From: Nocardia kruczakiae NBRC 101016
GTDB taxonomy: Bacteria > Actinomycetota > Actinomycetes > Mycobacteriales > Mycobacteriaceae
Assembly: GCF_001612965.1 (NCBI RefSeq)
Contig: NZ_BDBL01000007.1
Location: forward strand, 151,108-215,107
Direction: 5' to 3'
DNA length: 64,000 nucleotides
In this document: in pieces, positions 60,595-64,000 of the stretch
Layout of the letters: each line of letters starts with the position of its first letter
Numbering within the stretch: position 1 is the first letter of the stretch
Notes under the pieces: model-generated
Seen by the model: only the letters and a program-made list of their open reading frames with translations
What the model was told of the DNA's origin: nothing
Databases searched by the model: none
Program-made: the position numbers and the translations under genes

Positions 60595-62817
60595 ATGAGG
60601 CACGAACACCCGCTTTCTCCTCCCGGCTCTGCCGCACCGTCCGGCCCCGCCTTCGTCGGGCGTGGCGACGACGTCGACACCCTGCGCAGGCTCCTCGGTG
60701 AACAGTCGGCCCGATTGCTGACCCTGATCGGCCGCGCCGGCGTCGGGAAGTCTCGATTGGCGCGAGAAGTGCTGTGGTACAGCGAATTTCGCGACCGGCT
60801 GATCGGATTCCTGGATGCCGCGCCCGGTACCGCGACGGTCGAGCCGCGGCAGGTGGCGTCCGCGTTCTCCGAGCTCGCGGGGGTGATCGGGGCCGAGGCG
60901 CGAATCGTCCTGCTGGACAATTGCGATCCCGTCGCGCGGGAACTGGCGCCCCACGTAGGACAGTTGCTCGATCGGTGTCCGCAGGTGCGGATCGTGGTGA
61001 CCAGCCGTGAGGCGCTGCGCCTGCCGCAGGAGTACGTGGTCCTGGTGCGGCCGCTGGCGGTCGATACCGGTCTGCTGAACTACGACCCGGGATCCTCGCC
61101 GGCCTCGCGATTGCTGCTGGCGAGTATCGACAGCCACTACCGGCGGATGCATTCCCTGGCCGATCGCCTGGTGCTCGACGAGATCGTGCGGGAACTCGAC
61201 GGTGTCCCATTGGCGCTGGAGCTGGCCGCCGCCGAGATCGCGCGGGTCGGCCCGGCGCGTGCGCTGCGGCGGATCAAGGCGGGGGTGGACCTGCAGTCCC
61301 CGGCGCTGGGGTCGGCTCCGACCCGGCACCGCACCATGCACGATGCGGTCGAGTGGACGATCGGGGACCTCGACGCGCACGTGGTCGACCTGCTGCTGCG
61401 GCTGTCACTGTTCGAAACGCCCTTCGACATCGAACTCGCCTACCGGGTGAGTGTGCTGGATCGCGGTCGCACCACGGCGGCACTCGATGTGCTGTTCGAG
61501 CGCGGGCTGATCCATCGCGTCGAATCCGGAACCGATGTCGGCAGTTGCCGGGTGGGCGCCACGGTGCGCAGCTACTGCCGCCGGGTCGATGCGGCCGATC
61601 CGGCGCGCGCGGCCCGGTTGCGCGCGGAGTTCGCCGAGCGCGTGCTCGACGCCGGGGCGCGCACGAACCGGCGGGCGGCTCCGGACAGTCTGCTCACGAC
61701 GATCAACCAGTTGATCGCGGTGGGGCAGGCCGAACGCGCGATCGAAACGATCGCGCTCCTGGATCCGGTGTGGTCGCAGCACGGGCGGGTGCGTGAGCTG
61801 GAGACGGTGCTGTCCGGACTTCTGGCGCCGGGCGCCGAGCCGCTCGCCGGAGTGTCGGCCGCGCTGTGCCGGGAATTGCTGGGGCTGTGGGCATTACGCA
61901 CCGACCGGTTGCATCGCGCGATGCGAATGCTGACCGCGGCGGGGCACGGCTACCGCGAGGCCGGCGACGAATTCCGGGCCGCCCGGACGGGAGTGCCGCT
62001 CGCCGCCGCGCTGTGCGCACTGGGTGACGCGGAATCGGCACGGGACTGCCTGCGGCTGTCGTCGCGATTCGCGGGCAGACTGAGCGAACGGTTCGCCGAC
62101 TGGATGTGGATCACCGAAGCCCTGGCCGGCCTTCCGGCCGGCGCCGAGGGCTGGGACGAGGTGGCAGCCCGGATCCGGCGCTGCGCCGGATCGATTCGCC
62201 TGCCGGCGCTGAATTCGCTGGCGCGCAGTCAGATCGCGGGGCCGGCACCGGACCGATCGCTGGCGGTCTACCGGGAGGTGCTCGCGGACGAGGGGATCGC
62301 CGACGAAGTGGTGACGGCCGTGATCGCGATCGAAGGCTGTGCCCGGGTCTACGACCGGGCCGGGGCCGCCCACCACGAGCATTCGGCACGACTGTGGCTG
62401 GCGGCGCGGCGATTGCGCGCCCGGCACAGCATTCCGCAGCTCGATCCGGAAGATGTGCCCGGATCGGTTCATCGCCTTCGAACGATGCTGGGGCCGGAGC
62501 GGTTTCGGGAGATCGCCGCGCAGGTGAACCACTGGACGGTGGCCGATGCCGCCGCCTGTTCGCTGTCGGCTCCGGCCACCCTCGAACCGGCGGACTCCCG
62601 GCTGGATGTGCTGACCGCGCGCCAGCGCGAGATCGCCGAGTTGGTGGCGACCGGAATGACCAACCGCATGATCGCCAAGCGGCTGAACCTCTCGGAATGG
62701 ACCGTGGTCAACCACATCCGCCAGATCATGCAGAAGCTGGATTGCCGCTCCCGCCTGCACGTCGCGCTGGTCGTGCAGGGCGACGATCACGCGGTGGCCG
62801 CCGACTCGCCGCAGTAG
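60595..62817 (+). CDS. Large LuxR-family regulator with AAA-type ATPase domain
   Basis: A 740-residue STAND/LAL-type regulator. The P-loop LIGRAGVGKS (44-53) and Walker B RIVLLDNCD are followed by an NB-ARC-like region (ELDGVPLALELAAAEI), a long helical repeat region (about 330-640) and a C-terminal LuxR HTH (about 672-728; LTARQREIAELVATGMTNRM, IAKRLNLSEWTVVNHIRQIM). Such proteins use ATP and a ligand or partner to activate promoters. It is divergent from the ABC exporter; a regulatory link is possible but unproven. Confidence 0.92.
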   Translation: MRHEHPLSPPGSAAPSGPAFVGRGDDVDTLRRLLGEQSARLLTLIGRAGVGKSRLAREVLWYSEFRDRLIGFLDAAPGTATVEPRQVASAFSELAGVIGAEARIVLLDNCDPVARELAPHVGQLLDRCPQVRIVVTSREALRLPQEYVVLVRPLAVDTGLLNYDPGSSPASRLLLASIDSHYRRMHSLADRLVLDEIVRELDGVPLALELAAAEIARVGPARALRRIKAGVDLQSPALGSAPTRHRTMHDAVEWTIGDLDAHVVDLLLRLSLFETPFDIELAYRVSVLDRGRTTAALDVLFERGLIHRVESGTDVGSCRVGATVRSYCRRVDAADPARAARLRAEFAERVLDAGARTNRRAAPDSLLTTINQLIAVGQAERAIETIALLDPVWSQHGRVRELETVLSGLLAPGAEPLAGVSAALCRELLGLWALRTDRLHRAMRMLTAAGHGYREAGDEFRAARTGVPLAAALCALGDAESARDCLRLSSRFAGRLSERFADWMWITEALAGLPAGAEGWDEVAARIRRCAGSIRLPALNSLARSQIAGPAPDRSLAVYREVLADEGIADEVVTAVIAIEGCARVYDRAGAAHHEHSARLWLAARRLRARHSIPQLDPEDVPGSVHRLRTMLGPERFREIAAQVNHWTVADAAACSLSAPATLEPADSRLDVLTARQREIAELVATGMTNRMIAKRLNLSEWTVVNHIRQIMQKLDCRSRLHVALVVQGDDHAVAADSPQ

Positions 62818-62826
62818 CCGGCACGG

Positions 62827-63387
62827 CTACCGGCAGTCGGCCACCAGTCGCAGATCACGATGGAGCAGATGCCACACCGTGTGGTAGCTGTCCCGCAACG
62901 GCGAGGCGACACTGTCGAGATCGCCGGACTCGATGAGCGCCACCACGGTCGCGAACCGTGCCGGGTAGTCGTCCCACAGCGGCAGGGCGTCGCCGATCGC
63001 GGTGAGTAGATCGGCGACCTCGCCGTGCAGGTCGAGCACACCGCGCGCGGTCACCGGACCGCGATCGCGCTGAAATGCCGTCACCGCGTTCTTGATTCGC
63101 GGATCGGCCTGTTCGAACCGATCGAGCAGGGCGGCGATGTGGTCCCGCCCGGCAGGCGACAGGTGACGGCAGACGGCGTTCAGCTCCACCTCGGCCGCGT
63201 GTTCGCCCGCCGGGGTGAGCGTGATCATGTCGCCGCGCGGGGTCGGGACCTGCTTGAACAGCGTCGAATCGGTCAGCGGTGCGTCCGCACCGAAATGGTC
63301 GGCGGCCAGCCACCCGGCGACGCGCAGGGTGTGCAGGACTCGGGTGCGCCGGGGTATCACCACGAGCGCATCGTCGGCGGTGGTCAT
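62827..63387 (-). CDS. Protein of unknown function coupled to the PPDK-like gene
   Basis: A 186-residue soluble protein with no family I recognise with confidence. Residues about 12-65 (RTRVLHTLRVAGWLAADHFG, then GDMITLTPAGEHAAEVE) could be a winged helix, and the rest is helical (LLDRFEQADPRIKNAVTAFQ). ATG at 63387 with GGAGACG overlaps the PEP-utilising gene by 4 bp, so the two are made together and probably work together. Confidence 0.8.
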   Translation of the reverse strand: MTTADDALVVIPRRTRVLHTLRVAGWLAADHFGADAPLTDSTLFKQVPTPRGDMITLTPAGEHAAEVELNAVCRHLSPAGRDHIAALLDRFEQADPRIKNAVTAFQRDRGPVTARGVLDLHGEVADLLTAIGDALPLWDDYPARFATVVALIESGDLDSVASPLRDSYHTVWHLLHRDLRLVADCR

Positions 63388-64000
63388 CGTTGCGTCTCCG
63401 ATCTGGGGGACAAGGTTTCTCGGATCGCCAGCAGGGTGCAGACGAAGCGCCGCTGCGCGGGTGATGTCACCACCACGTAGCGCAACGGGATGTCGGGCAG
63501 CTCGGCGAGCCACGGCCGGTCGGCGGGTCCGGCGCCGCAGACGAAGGCGATCGGCGAGCGAGCCCCCGCGCGGCAGGCGAGGTCGGGATCGGCGGTGACA
63601 ACGAGACCGTCGCCCGCGCTGTCCGCCGCCGCGTTCGGCAACTCGTCCAGCGAGTCGACCACGGTCGTGCGCAGCGGTTCCCCGATCAGATCCGACGGCC
63701 ACGGCGGCGCGTGCCCCTCGACCGCCGGAACCAGCCCGTGCCAGATCCGGCCCGTGGTCCCGCAGACCGTGACCAGTTCGCCGCCGGCCCGCGCCGGCCA
63801 CTCCGGATCGACGAACCGGGCACCGACCACGGCCGGTTTTCCGAGTTCGCGCGCCACGACCGCCGCGTGCGAACCGGACCCGCCTTCCTGGGTCACCACG
63901 GCGGTCGCGTGCAGCATGCCCGCGAAGTCCTCGGGCTCGGTGGACGGCCGCAGCAGCACCGTCGGCGCACCGGCCGCGGCGAGCACGGCCGCGGTGTCGC
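63384..64000 (-). CDS. PEP-utilising/pyruvate phosphate dikinase-like protein (partial)
   Basis: The frame runs off the window edge at its 5' side; 205 codons are visible. The PEP-utiliser mobile domain is clear, with the phosphohistidine in VVTQEGGSGSHAAVVARELG (PPDKs have GGxTSHAAVVAR) followed by KPAVVG. The remaining about 130 residues are a C-terminal extension without the PEP-synthase barrel motifs, so the protein may be a short PPDK-like form. A full-length call needs the missing sequence. Confidence 0.82.
   Translation of the reverse strand, partial: DTAAVLAAAGAPTVLLRPSTEPEDFAGMLHATAVVTQEGGSGSHAAVVARELGKPAVVGARFVDPEWPARAGGELVTVCGTTGRIWHGLVPAVEGHAPPWPSDLIGEPLRTTVVDSLDELPNAAADSAGDGLVVTADPDLACRAGARSPIAFVCGAGPADRPWLAELPDIPLRYVVVTSPAQRRFVCTLLAIRETLSPRSETQR

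Overview
The window looks like chromosomal DNA from a mycolate-type actinobacterium, most likely Nocardia or a close relative. GC content is very high, GTG and TTG starts are common, and genes often overlap by ATGA or GTGA. Mycothiol-dependent-type proteins are present, and the order rplT-trmH(tsnR)-pheS-pheT-argCJBDFR-argGH is that of Mycobacterium. The genus is inferred from this and was not tested by a search.

Layout. 1-1.1 kb: end of rplT and an rRNA methyltransferase. 1.1-5.9 kb: two MFS drug exporters around a TetR regulator. 6.0-9.8 kb: pheS and pheT. 9.8-27.2 kb: accessory genes between pheT and argC. These are a MazE/MazF pair, an alpha/beta hydrolase, two unknown proteins, an AhpD-like protein, an F420-type oxidoreductase, an asparagine permease (ansP), an aldo/keto reductase with a divergent HxlR regulator, an XRE/DUF397 pair, poxB, an acyl-CoA ligase, a proline-rich membrane protein, an acetyltransferase coupled to a second infA, and a Fic protein. 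27.2-33.2 kb: argCJBDFR, every junction overlapping by 4 bp. 33.2-38.4 kb: TetR-controlled small genes, including two DinB/maleylpyruvate-isomerase-type proteins, a SAM methyltransferase and an NmrA-like protein, plus a 52-residue amphipathic protein. 38.5-42.4 kb: argG, a methyltransferase and argH. 42.5-45 kb: an SMR exporter and the nsrR-hmp nitric-oxide defence pair.

45-49.2 kb holds the standout system: a minus-strand operon of a family 2B encapsulin shell with an inserted cyclic-nucleotide-binding domain, 2-methylisoborneol synthase with a long disordered N-terminus (the expected cargo tag), geranyl-diphosphate C-methyltransferase, and isopentenyl-diphosphate isomerase. Together they would make the odorant 2-methylisoborneol, with the cyclase inside a protein nanocompartment and precursor supply encoded in the same operon.

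49.5-52.5 kb: a lipase-like/acyl-CoA ligase fusion. 52.6-57.9 kb: a sugar aminotransferase, a GT2 glycosyltransferase, a YfhO-like GT-C protein and a GtrA protein. This set resembles the three-component envelope glycosylation systems (GT2 + GtrA + GT-C). 57.9-64 kb: Trm112-like protein, an ABC-2 exporter with its TetR regulator, a large LuxR ATPase regulator, and the end of a PEP-utilising (PPDK-type) protein with a coupled partner.

Regulation is unusually readable. ArgR-type operators overlap the -10 boxes of argC and argG inside a near-identical 31-bp promoter. Several TetR-type palindromes sit in divergent gaps, and a palindrome overlaps the hmp -10 box. A TANNNT box with exactly 6 nt before the start codon recurs ahead of several genes, which points to leaderless mRNAs. 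No CRISPR array, insertion sequence, tRNA or rRNA gene was seen.
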